Positions 12,101 through 30,440 of a stretch of 64,000 nucleotides of DNA are shown here, in pieces. Numbering within the stretch: position 1 is the first letter of the stretch; each line of letters starts with the position of its first letter. Source of the DNA: Anthopleura xanthogrammica. Taxonomy: Eukaryota; Cnidaria; Anthozoa; Actiniaria; Actiniidae. The notes below the pieces were generated by a model, which saw only the letters and a list, made by a program, of their open reading frames with translations, searched no databases and was not told the DNA's origin. The DNA is taken from positions 1,988,197-2,052,196 of the forward strand of contig OZ025209.1 in assembly GCA_964019055.1 (NCBI GenBank). Reading direction: 5' to 3'. A program made the position numbers and the translations under genes.

Positions 12101-14705
12101 TATATGAAATCTGTTCTACATCATGATCGGCACTATTCTGTTTTACCTGCAGTAAGCAAGACCTTGCACTTTGAATCTAAGATCCTCTCGGCCAAAGAGT
12201 GAGCAGAAAACCCTCCAAACTGTTCCAAATAAATATTAATAAAACACAAGAAAAAGATGAAAAAAATTAAATGGAGTGGCCACGAATTCAACTATGGCAC
12301 TAGGATATTACAATTCCTTTCTCATTGCCAAGATAATACCTAATTTTAATCAACTTGGTAAATAATTAGTGCAAACCTGCACACACTTCCCATGATCTCT
12401 ATCTCACAATGCACTTTTCACACTGGTCATGCAATATGGCATCAGTCACGCAATCACAACAGGTGGTAATCACATCCCCTAACCAGTGACCCAGACAGTT
12501 TTAGAATTGGGCAAAGTATGGTCACAATTTTTCCAAAAATTACCATTCATTTTATCTCATTCCACTGACAATTGTGAATATTAATTTTTCTTATCAGTAA
12601 TGCTCTAGAGAATGCAATTGCTTTGATGCAACGTATTAAGCAAAACCTCCATAATTTTGTTATTTTGTAATTTTTTTTTTTGGGGGGGGGATTTCACTCA
12701 CCACGATGGAATGGACAGCTCCAATCCTTGCACAAGCCAGCATTACAACAACTAGTTCTACAATCATTGGCATGTAAATTGCAACCCTATCACCTTTCTT
12801 GACACCTAGAAAGAAGATACAATATTGAAAAATTATGACACAAATGAGTCAGGCATATTATCAAGACTAAAATTAGAACCTGTCTGCTGAAATCCTTGCT
12901 TTGCCTTGTGCATCATTTTGACCAGTAACATTAATTGAGCTAGAAATCCGGTATGACCAAGCTAAAACTAACTTCACTGGTCATCATGACAGGTGGCTGA
13001 CTGGCCATTATTCTTATACCTGTACTACACTGTCATGGTATCAAACAGATTCTACATATCAATAAATTTAATCATACCTTTTGCACATAATACATTAGAA
13101 AACTTGCAAACTTCCTTGAGCAGTTCACTGTAGGTTATCTTCTTTTCATCACCAGGGAAATTTCCCTCCCTAGAGATAAAGATACACAATTATTTGTAAT
13201 AAGCAGCTTTAATCCTGAACTAAGACTGGAACAGACCTCATGCACGGTAAGGCAAATTATGTTATGACTATGAAAAACTCAAATTACAGATGTGCTGTAA
13301 TATGACCATGGAGTAAACAAGCCAGACTCGACCAGGGTTTCCAGGTGTTTTCATATCAGGACATTTTTAACCCCAGTAATCAATATTTCCGACAAACAGT
13401 ATTACAGATTTTTTTGATTTGGCAGTTTGGTGAAAATTGGCATCTTAAAGGGAAAAAACAGGTTACTAACAAACCCGCTGAACCATGGTTTTGACAGACA
13501 AATTTGTATGACAACTGCGCCCACGAACGCCTATGAATACACTGACAAACATCAATATTTTGTCTGCATTCCTTTCTCCACAGGTCGGTATGCTTTTGAT
13601 AATTTTCTTCTCTACAACTCATTAAAAGGATGCCGGCCTATAGAGAAAGGAAAGTAGACTAATACATTGATATTTGTGGGCGTATTCGTAAATGTTTGTG
13701 GGCGTAGTCGTCATACGAATTTGTCTGTCAAAACCATGGTTGGGCAGGTTCAGTAGTATATTGGTATATCAACAGGGCCTGAAAAACATTTTCATTGAAA
13801 TAAATGATAATAAATTGAAGGCATGGTGATACGGGGAGCCGGTCTTTATCTTTCTTACATGGCCACCCCTCCCATACTACCAAAAACAATCCAACACTTC
13901 AAAGATTAAATTTCATTCATTGTTTTATCAAACCGCGCGAGAAATCACACCACCCAATACAAATCCCATCCTTCAACACTTGCAACTTCAAAAAGCCAAA
14001 TAACAAAAAGAAAATTACCGTTTTTTGTTGTGCGTGAGAAAGAATGATGGATATTTTGAATGTATTTTTATGGACGCCGAAAACATTGAACATTGTTTAT
14101 GTTTCCCGGTATGAACTTTGAAGTTTTAACTTGTGATACTACGGGGTTTTATGCATTCATGCAAGCCTTAGAATGACAAATTCGGCCAAAAGTTCATGCT
14201 ATAGCTAAGATATAAGGAGTTTATAGAGATTTAGTCTGATTTAGTGAGGTTCCACGTCACTAAGTTTATCAGCTTTGAATGAAAGCTTCGATGGTTTTGT
14301 CTCCTTCGAGCACACACGAACTTACAAATGATAAACACTAAATAACCTTAATACCCACCAGTAGAACACCACAGAGTCTGCCAAGCCATTCTTTACGTGT
14401 CTATCCAGTACATTGTAGCATATATTGGTCTTAGCTCCTTCCATCCATTTTATATCCACTCCGCCTTTGTTCAAGTCAAAGTTGTAATTCAAAAAGTTCT
14501 CTGGTTTTGGCGGGACTTGCCAGTAAAATTCTTTCGCCACATCTCCCCAAAAACCTGCTGGATCTTCTAGAGACTTTTTGTACATAGATTCATATTGCTC
14601 CATGCTTGATATGTGAGCAGCTTTCTTGTTCTCTTCTGTTGGATAAAACCATCCTTCTAATTCTTTTTCGTGCTCGGGTGATGCAGCCGCCATTTTGATA
14701 TCCAA
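3149..14705 (-). CDS. ACSS2: Acetyl-CoA synthetase, cytoplasmic ACSS2-like (18 exons)
   Basis: Makes acetyl-CoA from acetate, ATP and CoA; family members act in cytosol and nucleus. Exons in transcript order: 14359-14705, 13078-13169, 12702-12805, 12147-12219, 11935-12010, 11556-11667, 11042-11157, 10517-10591, 9804-9921, 9110-9240, 8507-8639, 7926-7982, 7774-7854, 6049-6157, 4818-4957, 4481-4540, 3842-3887, 3149-3360. All phases agree; product 693 aa (human ACSS2 is about 701). Seen motifs: EFWGD-type N-terminal region ([11 protein letters not shown]), the AMP-binding loop [11 protein letters not shown] near residue 305-315, [30 protein letters not shown], and TRSGKIMRR with the catalytic, acetylatable lysine near residue 650. 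The first ATG (14705) is used; a second in-frame ATG lies at 14693. No mitochondrial presequence is obvious, hence ACSS2 rather than ACSS1. Odd: the usual G-[HY]-P-H segment reads [11 protein letters not shown], and the stop codon lies in a degenerate tandem repeat. Introns hold most of the window's satellites. Confidence 0.95.
3449..3677. repeat. Foldback MITE-like element, copy 1
   Basis: Ends TGGTTCTCACTTGCGATG and ATCGCAAGTGAAAACCGG are inverted. The interior has repeated GGAATCGGA / TTCCGATTCC hexamer-like blocks. It lies in the last ACSS intron, and a related copy is at 4145-4333. Confidence 0.7.
4145..4333. repeat. Foldback MITE-like element, copy 2
   Basis: Shares the GGAATCAGAAGGTTTCCTTT, TTGCTT...GCTTACG and GCTTCCGATTCCG...CGCAAGTGAAAACC blocks with copy 1. 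It sits in the neighbouring ACSS intron. The left terminus is less clear. Confidence 0.65.
4346..4458. repeat. Inverted repeat with G-rich centre
   Basis: CAGTCTGCGTAGCGGCGTTT pairs with AAAGCGCCACTACGCAGGCT. The centre is a poly-G/GA tract (about 4365-4410). Confidence 0.75.
5109..5336. repeat. GAT/AAT-rich minisatellite
   Basis: Tandem ATGATGGTGATGATAATA-like units in the ACSS intron 4958-6048. The methionine-rich and serine-rich ORFs across it are repeat artefacts. Confidence 0.9.
5836..6022. repeat. TTA/GAT microsatellite
   Basis: A short TTA run is followed by imperfect GAT repeats in the same ACSS intron. Confidence 0.9.
6174..6234. repeat. CAAT/CAAC microsatellite
   Basis: Imperfect AATC/AACC tetranucleotide repeats at the left border of the 57-bp minisatellite. 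Confidence 0.85.
6240..7745. repeat. 57-bp minisatellite, about 26 units
   Basis: A 57-bp unit (CCCTGACTTAGATCAGCCCA ... TGATCTGTGAGTTAGCTGTG) is repeated head to tail inside ACSS intron 6158-7773. Units between about 6360 and 7260 look essentially identical. A slightly divergent block (TTTGATCACCCC) lies at about 7265-7400, and the edges decay. There are no spacers and no coding potential. Confidence 0.97.
8263..8445. repeat. Foldback MITE in ACSS intron
   Basis: Arms of about 48 bp (AGACCAAATTGGCTAATG... and its inverted partner ending CCAATTTGGTCT) enclose about 85 bp. Arms differ by a few substitutions. Confidence 0.85.
8800..9000 (-). repeat. SINE-like dispersed repeat, copy B
   Basis: Carries the shared core GGAGGGAGGAAAACCAGAGA followed by AGAGAAAACCTCAAAGCA, in the same orientation as copy A. 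It lies in ACSS intron 8640-9109. A core fragment in the opposite orientation is seen at about 9269-9305. Confidence 0.55.
10165..10405 (+). repeat. tRNA-headed SINE-like copy with duplicated A-rich tail
   Basis: CACTCAGTGGTTAGAGTACC (A-box-like) and AAGGTTAAACTATGCC (B-box-like) at about 10173-10227 are followed by about three tandem copies of AGGAACTCAGAATTTTTTCC with poly-A and TTTATGATACATTATA. Confidence 0.55.
11264..11505. repeat. GGAT/GGTG and GGAA microsatellite
   Basis: About 60 bp of GGAT/GGTG, then about 130 bp of nearly pure GGAA, then GGAT again, in ACSS intron 11158-11555. Predicted Lys-Glu-Gly-Arg peptides are artefacts. Confidence 0.95.
12910..13020. repeat. ACTGGTCA-rich dispersed repeat
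   Basis: TGACCAGT / ACTGGTCAT words in both orientations occur here, at 38875-38985 and at 45715-45870. This suggests a degraded foldback family. Confidence 0.4.
13481..13741. repeat. Foldback MITE in ACSS intron 1
   Basis: Arms of about 70 bp start AACCATGGTTTTGACAGACA at 13481 and invert to the sequence ending at 13741. They share GCGCCCAC/GTGGGCG blocks. An inner inverted pair (CTTTCTCCACAGGTCGG / CCGGCCTATAGAGAAAG) is also present. Confidence 0.88.
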
Positions 14706-17700
14706 GCGATCAACAAGGATGAGTGTTAGGGAGGGGTAGGTAAGGACAAAGGTAGTGAGTGGGAGGAGCTATCCACGTGTCATTTTTGCCAATCGTTTCC
14801 GAGTTTTTTCTTTTCTTCTTTTTTCCCCGTGACAACGTAAGCAATGCTTTCATCATATTTAATTTTTTTTTGGAGACAGCTTTCAAACTATTTATTTTTG
14901 AAAAATTCAAAATTATGTTTGAGAGACATAATTATATGGAAGTCAGCAAAAACAAATGCATGCTCTTTAGATGAAGCCTCTGTATTGGGTGGGGGAATCA
15001 GTCAAGTTATCTTTTATCCCCAAGAGGGTCCTGAAGGCGTTAAATGGGAGCTGCAGGGATTCGCCTTTTTTTGGGCTGGGAAAATGGGATTTCATGTATT
15101 GGGACTGCTTGGGATTTAGCCATTACTGGGATTGGGACTTTGCAAAATCTCTAATACTAACTTTATAACTCGGACTGAGATTTTGCATGGCTGGGATTTC
15201 ACACAATTTTGGGCTCGGAAATGGGATTAATCTCCTATCTGAGTCTGCTGATATCATCATCAGGATATCGATGTAAACGAGAAAAAAACAATTGACATTT
15301 TGTAATGATTTTAATTCATCTTGATTAATTGATATTCTTGGTAATCAACATGGTAGAATAATCACAATTCACCTATAAAACAAATTGGTTTTAATGATAG
15401 TTATTTCTGGTAAATTAGTGACAAAGGTGTGCTGTAATTATTCTTTTATACATCAGCGGTGCAGAGCTATTTTACAATGCAAAATATAAATACAAAAACT
15501 TACAAAATAAATATACAAAACAAAAAATACTTTTGTATCCTTTGTTTAAGGATAACTAGTGAGGCAGCCCAGTTAAAACCAGCAGAAACATTATAATAAT
15601 TTGTGTGTCAATTTTTAGCTCAATTAAAATTTTCAAAAGCTGGATCAAAATCTTAAAAACCATTGGATTGTACATCTGGCATTGTACTACGAGGTTGACC
15701 AATATTGGCTGAAACAATAGATTCCACCATGCTTAGCCTCACATTCAAGTGCTTGAGAATAAATTTATTCTCATGAAAATAAAACTGGCCACAGTGTGAT
15801 AAAGTCCCATAGTCCATCCATTCTACAATTGAAGTTAGGCATACAGTGGAATTATTAGGGCATTGTTATGCTTATTTCAATGTCATTTGTGGATTTTTAC
15901 ACCGAGGTAACCTCATAATACATTTGATATGAATACTGCTGGTTTTAAATGGGCTTATTGGTGGTTTTCTTGTAGAATAATAGAAATGCTATACATTCCC
16001 TGACATGTGTCTTCAAAATCTGGACACCCTCCCTTTTTACCCAATACATAGGACCATGCCTGTCTCAAGTATGCTATAGACCCCTTCCCATGCTATAGAA
16101 ATTATTTTGTTTTTTTTCCCTCCAAATTGAGCTGCTTTGACGTCATGTCAAAGGGGTCAATTATCCTACATCAGTAGCTAATAACATTTCATTTGTTCAC
16201 TTGGTTTCAAATCCTCCTTCCAGAATATTTGATTAATGGTATTTTCTGTAATGAAGGTACATTCTGTTGGGTCCAGCCAACAAGATAAATTCAATTTTCA
16301 ATATCGATTGTAAGGACACATCAGGGACCTCAATCTGTATAGCATTAATATTACTTGTATATATATAAGCTACTTAAGACTACAGATCCATTCATGTTGT
16401 AACCATAATTAGTGTAATCGCAGAACAAAGTTGAATTTATTCTGCCTTAAAATGGAAAAATTGGAAAAGCCTACCTAGCTAAACAATAGTTATACACATC
16501 AGAAAAGAAGCGATGTGTTTTTCTTATCCTGTAAATAGGTGTTTCTTCAATTGTACTAGAGAAGAAGGGAAAGAAACAAAACCAGGGCATACTAAACTAA
16601 TAGTAACTTAACTGCCGATCCATGTTCTTTTCAAAAAAAGTACTATATTTTGAAGAGCTAAAAGCAATTCATGATCAATAAATTCACAAGATGCCGCTAG
16701 AGCAACGATATACAATGGCAGGCTTTGTCATTTTTCCCTTTTCAAAAAATACAATTGCAGAAACATTCACAAGATAGAGTTCCAAATTGGTATTTTGCAA
16801 CTTGAATCGAGCAAATTAATATTTATATTTCTTTCATAGAAAAGATTGTAAGAATGGCAAAAACAGCAGCGTTACAAAGATATTTTTGATTTTTTTTATG
16901 ACATTAATTAGAAGCCTCAATTTTTATGTTCCCTTGTGTAATACCAATCATATCTCTACAAAGGCACAAGTTTGAAAATCATGAAATTTGATCGAGTTGA
17001 TCACAGGGGTGAACGACCTATGGCAAGGAAATTCACCACTTCGTCTCAGTGATCATGATGTATGGCTAGAACTACGATGGATAAAATATAGCATAAAAAG
17101 TTGGAAATGACAAATGTAAGAGATTGGTAATAATGGAGTAATATAATACAAGTAATATAACATGTTCAAGAAATTTTGTGGCTTAATTGGATAATTCCAC
17201 GACAATGTCTTGAACAAAGATTTCAGAGTTTTACCCCTTTGTAACTAAATACTGCAGTCTTCAAACCATTCATTTTTGAAAACTATACTGAAACAGTATA
17301 AGATGAGTAAAGATCAATATACAGCTAGAATAAATTGTAAATTGTTAAGTTGCAGTTGATTCATTAGTATTTCATTATCATTAAAATGCCTACCAGTATG
17401 TATTTCATAAAAGTCTTTGTTCAATTCAAAACTAGCCAGTATTTACATGAAGTTTGTGGTCTTGGTGTGAATAGTTTGTGGATGACAACTTTTCACTTTA
17501 AAAAATAATTGGATGGATCTGACTCCATACACGTCAGGGATGTCTTGACAGATCCAGGATATTTTCAGGGAAGGGGGACATACAGCCAACATACAGCTTC
17601 CATTGTATTTCTGTTTTCTTTTAGCATTGTATTTCTGTTTTCTTTTAGCATTGTATTCATTGAAAGTCCAAAAGGGGGTGTCTGGCCAACCAACCTTTCC

Positions 17701-18092
17701 CCTCACCAACCTCGGGATTCAAGAGGCTTGACCCCTCGATCATTGTCATAGTGTATCCACACCCACCCTGGATCCACCCATGCATGTTAAGCTCAATTAG
17801 CACAAATGATTAAGAATTTTCTTGTCTCTTGAGCAAGAATAGAAACAATGAAACATGAAAAATTAAGGAATAATCTAAAACGTGTAAAGGCTCGTAGTCA
17901 TGTTTGACTAGAGTAAAAGGTGATACTTGTGGATCTAAGTAGCTATGCTTAAGAATAACAATTATATGGCACAGAAAGAGAAGATGGTTAATCAGTTGTA
18001 CCATTTGAAGCAAGTGAGGTCTATTCAGAAGCTGGAAATATCAAGAACTTTCAGTAATCAATTTGTCGACAGGTTGGACAAATAAGAAATTG
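14706..18092. other. Spacer between ACSS 5' end and NLK 3' end
   Basis: No conserved coding segment seen. The right part is probably the NLK 3' UTR, but its end cannot be fixed; several minus-strand AATAAA words occur (for example near 15766 and 16437). A truncated TA-type MITE lies at 16077-16158. A TTTCTGTTTTCTTTTAGCATTGTA duplication lies near 17602-17655. Confidence 0.5.
16077..16158. repeat. TA-type foldback MITE, truncated copy 1
   Basis: Keeps the TAGACCCCTT end, the CCTCCAAATTGAGCTGCTTT block and the AAGGGGTC end, but has lost most of the left arm. Compare 30300-30440, 41102-41238 and 60079-60212. Confidence 0.75.
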
Positions 18093-24522
<6,430 letters not shown>

Positions 24523-27500
24523 CAAGCACTAAACCCGATCCATACTCGTTTAACAGCCTTTAAAATCATTCACACGACCTCATGATAGTTCACAGTTGCA
24601 ATACCAGCAACTAGGACGATCGTAGTAGGGTATAGAGCGTTCGGTTCCGTAGTATTTAAGTTTGGAAGTGTGATTTTCATGCGTCCATGACCGGCTTCTT
24701 GTCCCTCTGTGCTTCTTGTTCGAACTTTGGAACAACGCACATGTGGCAGCGCCTTTACTGCGCTTGCGTCACGCAATATCAACACCACAGACGAACTCTG
24801 GGTAATTTGAGGTCACGTCACGAAACACTCGAACGATCACGTTAGACACGCAAACGAAAAAATGATACCCTTTTCACGATTTTTAGGAGGAACGTGATCC
24901 TCTTTATCTTAAGAACATCCCTTCGTTACCGTATTCACGTAGTTTTCCGGGCGAGTCGGGTTTAGGGAACTTTCGTGATGTTTAACGACACAAAGGTCGG
25001 GTATCTGATTGATGGCTATATATTGCCGCGAGGCATTAGATCTCATATATATTCGAAAAGCAATAACCTTTTAAATTCAGCGCATGTCACGACCGAGTCA
25101 TGTACGTCAGGTACACTTGAAGAGAACGCATAACTTTGCGAAATTGTTCGTGACTTTGAAAAAGATACTGACGTCAAACTTGAGGGGGTTAAGAAATTAT
25201 ATACTTCTTAGAATTCCACTCTTTATTATTCTACGTGTGTTTATCAACTTTCGTGTATTTTCTAGTATTTGAAATGAAAGCAAACGGTAAGATTGCCCTT
25301 CTTAAAATAGTTCTAAATATGGCCGTTCAGAGCATATCTTTTGTAAAAAAAATTATCCAATAGAGTCAATACAAAGCAACAAGTCTAATATCGAATCGAA
25401 CAAATATTGTCAAGGTACTTTATTCGCGTGATTTAGACAGAGTCACGCTAGATACTTTCTGATAAAACCGCGTTGGTGTGAATGCATATGAAGTGTATTA
25501 AACAATTTATTGATACTCGGTGTTATATCATTAATAATAGTACTTCAGTTTCCCTTGATGGACGTCTTGGACAACAGCCAAGGTCGCGCGAAAATTACTT
25601 TTAGCATCAGAATCTTCCAGCAGAAGTCTAATGACTAACTCCCTTTTTGACACGTTCATTTCAGGGCCCAAACTTACTCAACTCTAAAATTATTATTTCC
25701 GTCAGTTTGGATTCATTCAATCGGTTTCATCACGTTTTCTCTTTCTTCTGTTATTTAGTTTTTCGCTTTTAAATTTTTTATGAATGTAGAATTCAACAAG
25801 TGTTTGGTTTTTAAACTCGAATTGAAAAAAACAAAAACAATTCAGATCTTGGCGAAAAACGCGATAAAAAGGAAAACTATCAAGTCATGAAGCACTAGGA
25901 AAATTAATATATTTTCTTTTTAAGGGGAAATAAAATAAGGGGGAAAGCGAATGTTTTTCAGAGAATTGTCTGAAAAGAAATTGAGATCCAGAAAAAGTTT
26001 TCAGTTTAGCAGTGAGTGATCGCGTGACAGAACGTAAAACGTCGAATAATACATCCTATGAACAACAAATCTGCCACGAATCTCTATCAACAATAAAATA
26101 TGGTATCAGTGCCTGGCAGGAAAGAGGAAGAATAAAAGAAACAAAGACTGAAGCGTGAGTTCACGCGATTTCAGCATCGTTTTTACCGGATTGCGTGATA
26201 AACTATTGATTGTTGATGGTAATTAATTCAACACTAGGTTACCCCCTACAGGATTAAGGCTAAAAGGTTTTGAATATCGTGTAAATAACTGGATTTTTCT
26301 CAATTAATTACGGACACGTACATAGAACCATTAAAATAACAATTCAAAATACCAAAAAATAGATTAATAAAATAAGCCTGATAAAAATAGATGAATATAT
26401 CATTAAAATGCAAAAAAGACTAAAAAAATAGAATAAATACGTCCACAACCCAATGACAACGAGATGAAAACATGAGGTAAAGTAGAGCAATTTTCATTAA
26501 AAACTTTTCGAGATTTTCAAGTTATTTATTTCCTTCCATACATTCTTCGTAATAGTGTAGAGTTACATTGCTTGGGCTTCCTGTGGTACTGGTTTCTCCA
26601 GAGATCTAGACCGTAATACTCAGCGCTACAACAACAGGTAACTATCTCCTAGTATAGTCTTCACTGCTTTAGGAGTATATTGATTAAAGATATATTGATT
26701 AAAGTTGCATGACGTCAAACAGGCCGAAATTATTCAAATAGTCTAAGACGGTTATCAGAGCAGAATTCCGTTAATTCTTGACCCACTTTCTTAATATAGA
26801 TTGATGCTATTTTAAGAAAGAGTATCAGTGCACTGTTCTATGGCCTATGACGTCACACGCATGCGCATCAGGTTTTTTAAAGCTTGTCCTTGTTCGTGCG
26901 CCGGCACTGGTTACGTCACAGCTAGTAACGACTTTGCGTGCAACTGTGAAATTTGCATTTTAACATCTGTTGATAGCGCGTCATGTTTCTTCAACCTGTA
27001 CGAAAATTAACCGGGAAATTTTCTCCTTCCGTAACTTTTATAAAAGGCATTATTCCTTTTGGAAACTAAGTGTTTCAATTTACGCATTGTGGCAATGGAT
27101 TAGCAGTGAATACCTTCAAGTGTGACGCTCTTTTTTTTTACGTGCGAAAATGAAGCCGAAAAGGTTGATATGTTATTCTTCGATTCGAAAGCTGATTATG
27201 TCGCTCTTGAAATTGTAAACTTGTCACTAAATTTTGACATTCAGTCGTTATTGTTTAGTTGTCGAACTGCACGCAAAGCATCTTTTTTAATTTCTTCAAA
27301 CCATGAAAATAAAAGCGACAACTAGCTCGATGAGAATAGAATGATTTTATTTTCAACATTTGAGAAAAAACTGATATTACATAGTAGCAAATACAGATCA
27401 TTAGTAAAAGAACAATATGCAACGGGGCAATGCGTGCAGCATGGCCTATCTCTGATGTATATTCTGCGCCTTTGTTCCTTATCAGTCCAGGGATTACTAA

Positions 27501-28741
27501 TGGCATCTGATAACCAGAGAATTATCCAGGAAGCATTTGCGATAATTCACATACCAGAGCGCGCCTTCCTTTCAATCTTTCTCTCTGCTTTTGACACCGA
27601 CTCAGCACTAAATTGAATCAAATTGAGAGAATTTTTTTCTTTTTCAAAAACTGCTTGCGCATACGAAATAGTGGCATGACCAAAACCAAACGTTTACACA
27701 AAATTTTGACTGAAAACATTTTTTCATCTTAATCTTTATACTTTTTTACAGCGCTATGCCGGTTCTTCAAACGAGATTTTCAGTATATTTCTTTTGCTAT
27801 ATTTTTCAACATTGTAAGTTAAATTTCTTTTGAGTCACCTTTTACCGATAATTTCCAAACACGTTTTATAGACAAATACGTGAAAAAGTATGTTCCGTGT
27901 CACTTAACTGGCTTCCGAGTTCACGCAACATGATTGGACGGATGTACTTCGTATGTTTTTATTGGTTCAGAAAGGAAGTGTTCTTTGACCACAATTCCGG
28001 TTCCAACTTCAAAATGCACAAAAAGATCTATGAGTATAAAGACCGTTCTGAATATGGATCTAAAAAGTTGTAAAGATTACGCACAAGTTGATGCGAGCTT
28101 TGACTTCGACGAGCGCGCATTTATCAATACATCAAACATGTATACAGACGCAGTGAGCGCGGTTATTTTTCGTGATATTTCACGTATTTGAAGAAGCTCA
28201 TTGTTAGCCACCTGACAGGCGGCCGATCGAGAGACATAACAGGACACGAGGTTTCGGCCAGTCAAGGGGAGGAAAACAGACTCGCACGCCGCATTAGAAG
28301 CTTGTTTACACTACTAAGTAAATAATAATACACGCAACTTCCAACAGACGCAAAAGAGCGCAGAAGCAAGTTGCGTTTACAGAAATTTTTCACAGAAAAA
28401 CCTCTTAATTGTTTTGATTTTTTTCACAGCTGGAGCGAAGGGCATGGCGCGCTCAACATATGGTTTGCGACTGAAGCTCTGAACGCAGACGGCACGTAAA
28501 GCTAGCACGATAAAACTTGTTATCATATGACCGTATTTCACTGTACGCGTGATTCTAAAAAAAACCTTTGGGGAAAATGTCGTCAGCAAAAAAAGTACGC
28601 TTTTCCGAAAAGTGTAATAATTTCCCGTTCGGACTCGCCGTTCGGACTCGCTGCCGTCAATCATGTAAAAACTACGCATTTTGATTCGCATTTATTAAAA
28701 ACGCTTTGAAATCGATTTTTTATATGTGGTCATATGATAAA

Positions 28742-28889
28742 ATGCTTATTGACTGAGTTAAGGTCGGTCCGAACGGGAAAATATTTGGCTCTGGGTCCTT
28801 GGCACGGAACTCGCTGCGCTCGTTCCGTACTTCAGGACCTCGAGCCAAATATTTTCCCGTTCGGACCTCCCACTCAGTCAATAAGTACA
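28742..28889. repeat. Long palindrome (foldback MITE)
   Basis: Arms run from GCTTATTGACTGAG at the left to CTCAGTCAATAAGT at the right. They share GTCCGAACGGGAAAATATTT and its complement. The centre is GGAACTCGCTGCGCTCGTTCC, near 28815. Confidence 0.88.
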
Positions 28890-29761
28890 TATTTTGACAC
28901 CAACAACACGAAAAAATACAAAAGACGTTTTTTTCTCATATTTTCTAAGTGCTCGAGTTCTTGCGTCATTTTTTGCCAATGAATTTCTTAAATTTTGCAA
29001 TCAGTTCCAAGAGTCAAGAGACAAACATGCCGGTCATGTTGGCGTGTAAGCTAATTAGGAATCTTTTGTTAAATACCACCAACATGGCGGCGATGACGTA
29101 ACGTACAAACGGAGAATATAAAATATAAAAAAGCGCGCACTTTGGTGATTGCACAGTATTCAGTTGTTCCTTGAATTGAACCTAGTTCCATTATTTGTTA
29201 TTCAGTTGCGTATACATTTGGCCACCAGATCCCTCCCTGAGACTCCATTCCTACTGGTCAGCATACACCGAGAAAGCTCGGTAGACTTTCATACACGAAG
29301 TACCTACCGAGCGAGTAATGACTGACCATAAAGAATGCAGGCGTTGGTGAATTTGCGAAAATCACGGCCGCAGAGGGTTAGTTTTTATTGGATGATTTTC
29401 AAGAACATACTCAAAAGATGGAAGAGTGTTTATTTTTTTTCATAAATTAATAGTCATGTTTGTAACAAACTACAATGATTGCTTCATACAGAGGTAGGTT
29501 TATCCACGACAATGTCACACAATACTAACATCACACACACACAAGTACTCACGATTCCAATATCATCAAAATGTTGGTGAACACTTGTTTCCATAACCCT
29601 AACTGCCCTTCATCGAGAAAGGACTGGAAATGATTCTAGGGTCAAAATTTAGGGTAAGGTTTGGGGTTAGATGCCAGTGCTCTTTCAACAAGGGCATTTT
29701 TGGCTATGGAAACAAGTATGTACCCAAAATGTTACACTGACATTTATACGCAACAGTTTAT

Positions 29762-29956
29762 GGGCACCCAACGGGTCACGTGACTAATTCCCGCCATATT
29801 GACCAGCAAAAACTTCAGTCAAAACCTGGTTGATCAAATTTCCATGTACTTTTTTTGCTTGAATTCTCATTCTTTGTCTGTAATGCCGCAAACGACTGGG
29901 TGACTCGCGTTGCTGTTCAATATGGCGCCAAGAATCACATGACCTGTTGGTGCTTA
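29762..29956. repeat. Foldback repeat
   Basis: Left arm GGGCACCCAACGGGTCACGT...CGCCATATTGA pairs imperfectly with a right arm ending ACATGACCTGTTGGTGC. Confidence 0.7.
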
Positions 29957-30299
29957 TCCACTTGCTTTATTCTACCTCTCGTCAAAACTTCACTCTTAAA
30001 AACTTCTATAAACGTATTAGAATAAACTATAAACTTGTCAGTCGTAGTGATGATTAATTCGATTAGTAGTAATGAATAGCATCCGCAAATACAAAGCCAA
30101 CCCTGTGGGGAATGGGGGGAGGGGTACCTGACGTACATGACCTATTGGGGGATTATAATCATGCTCAAGGGAATGAATCAAACAATAGCTATGACAGCCA
30201 TGTTCGTTGATGGCAGCTATGATAACCAGCAGTACAGGATGTGCCATTGGGTGCAAAAATATAATAATCTTGGTACTAGATTTGTATACCAATATACTA

Positions 30300-30440
30300 T
30301 AGACCCCTTGCAGCACTTCGAAATGTAGCTCAATTTGGAGGACAGGACAATGGGTTTGCAATTCGCAGTGGCTATAGTTTGAAATTCTTTTGTTTTGTCC
30401 TCCAAATTGAGTTGCTTTGACATCAAGTGCAAGGGGTCTA
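30300..30440. mobile_element. TA-type foldback MITE, copy 2 (intact ends)
   Basis: A 141-bp element flanked by TA duplications (30298-30299 and 30441-30442). Terminal inverted repeat is TAGACCCCTTGCA. Long inner arms (AGCTCAATTTGGAGGACA and its complement) make nearly the whole element fold back. The TA target and small size fit a Tc1/mariner-type non-autonomous element. Confidence 0.85.

Noticed and set aside
26828..28191. Several 60-90 codon ORFs in the NLK-EIF4ENIF1 spacer
   Set aside because: No domain, no splice chain, no codon pattern unlike the surrounding non-coding DNA. Expected by chance at this length.
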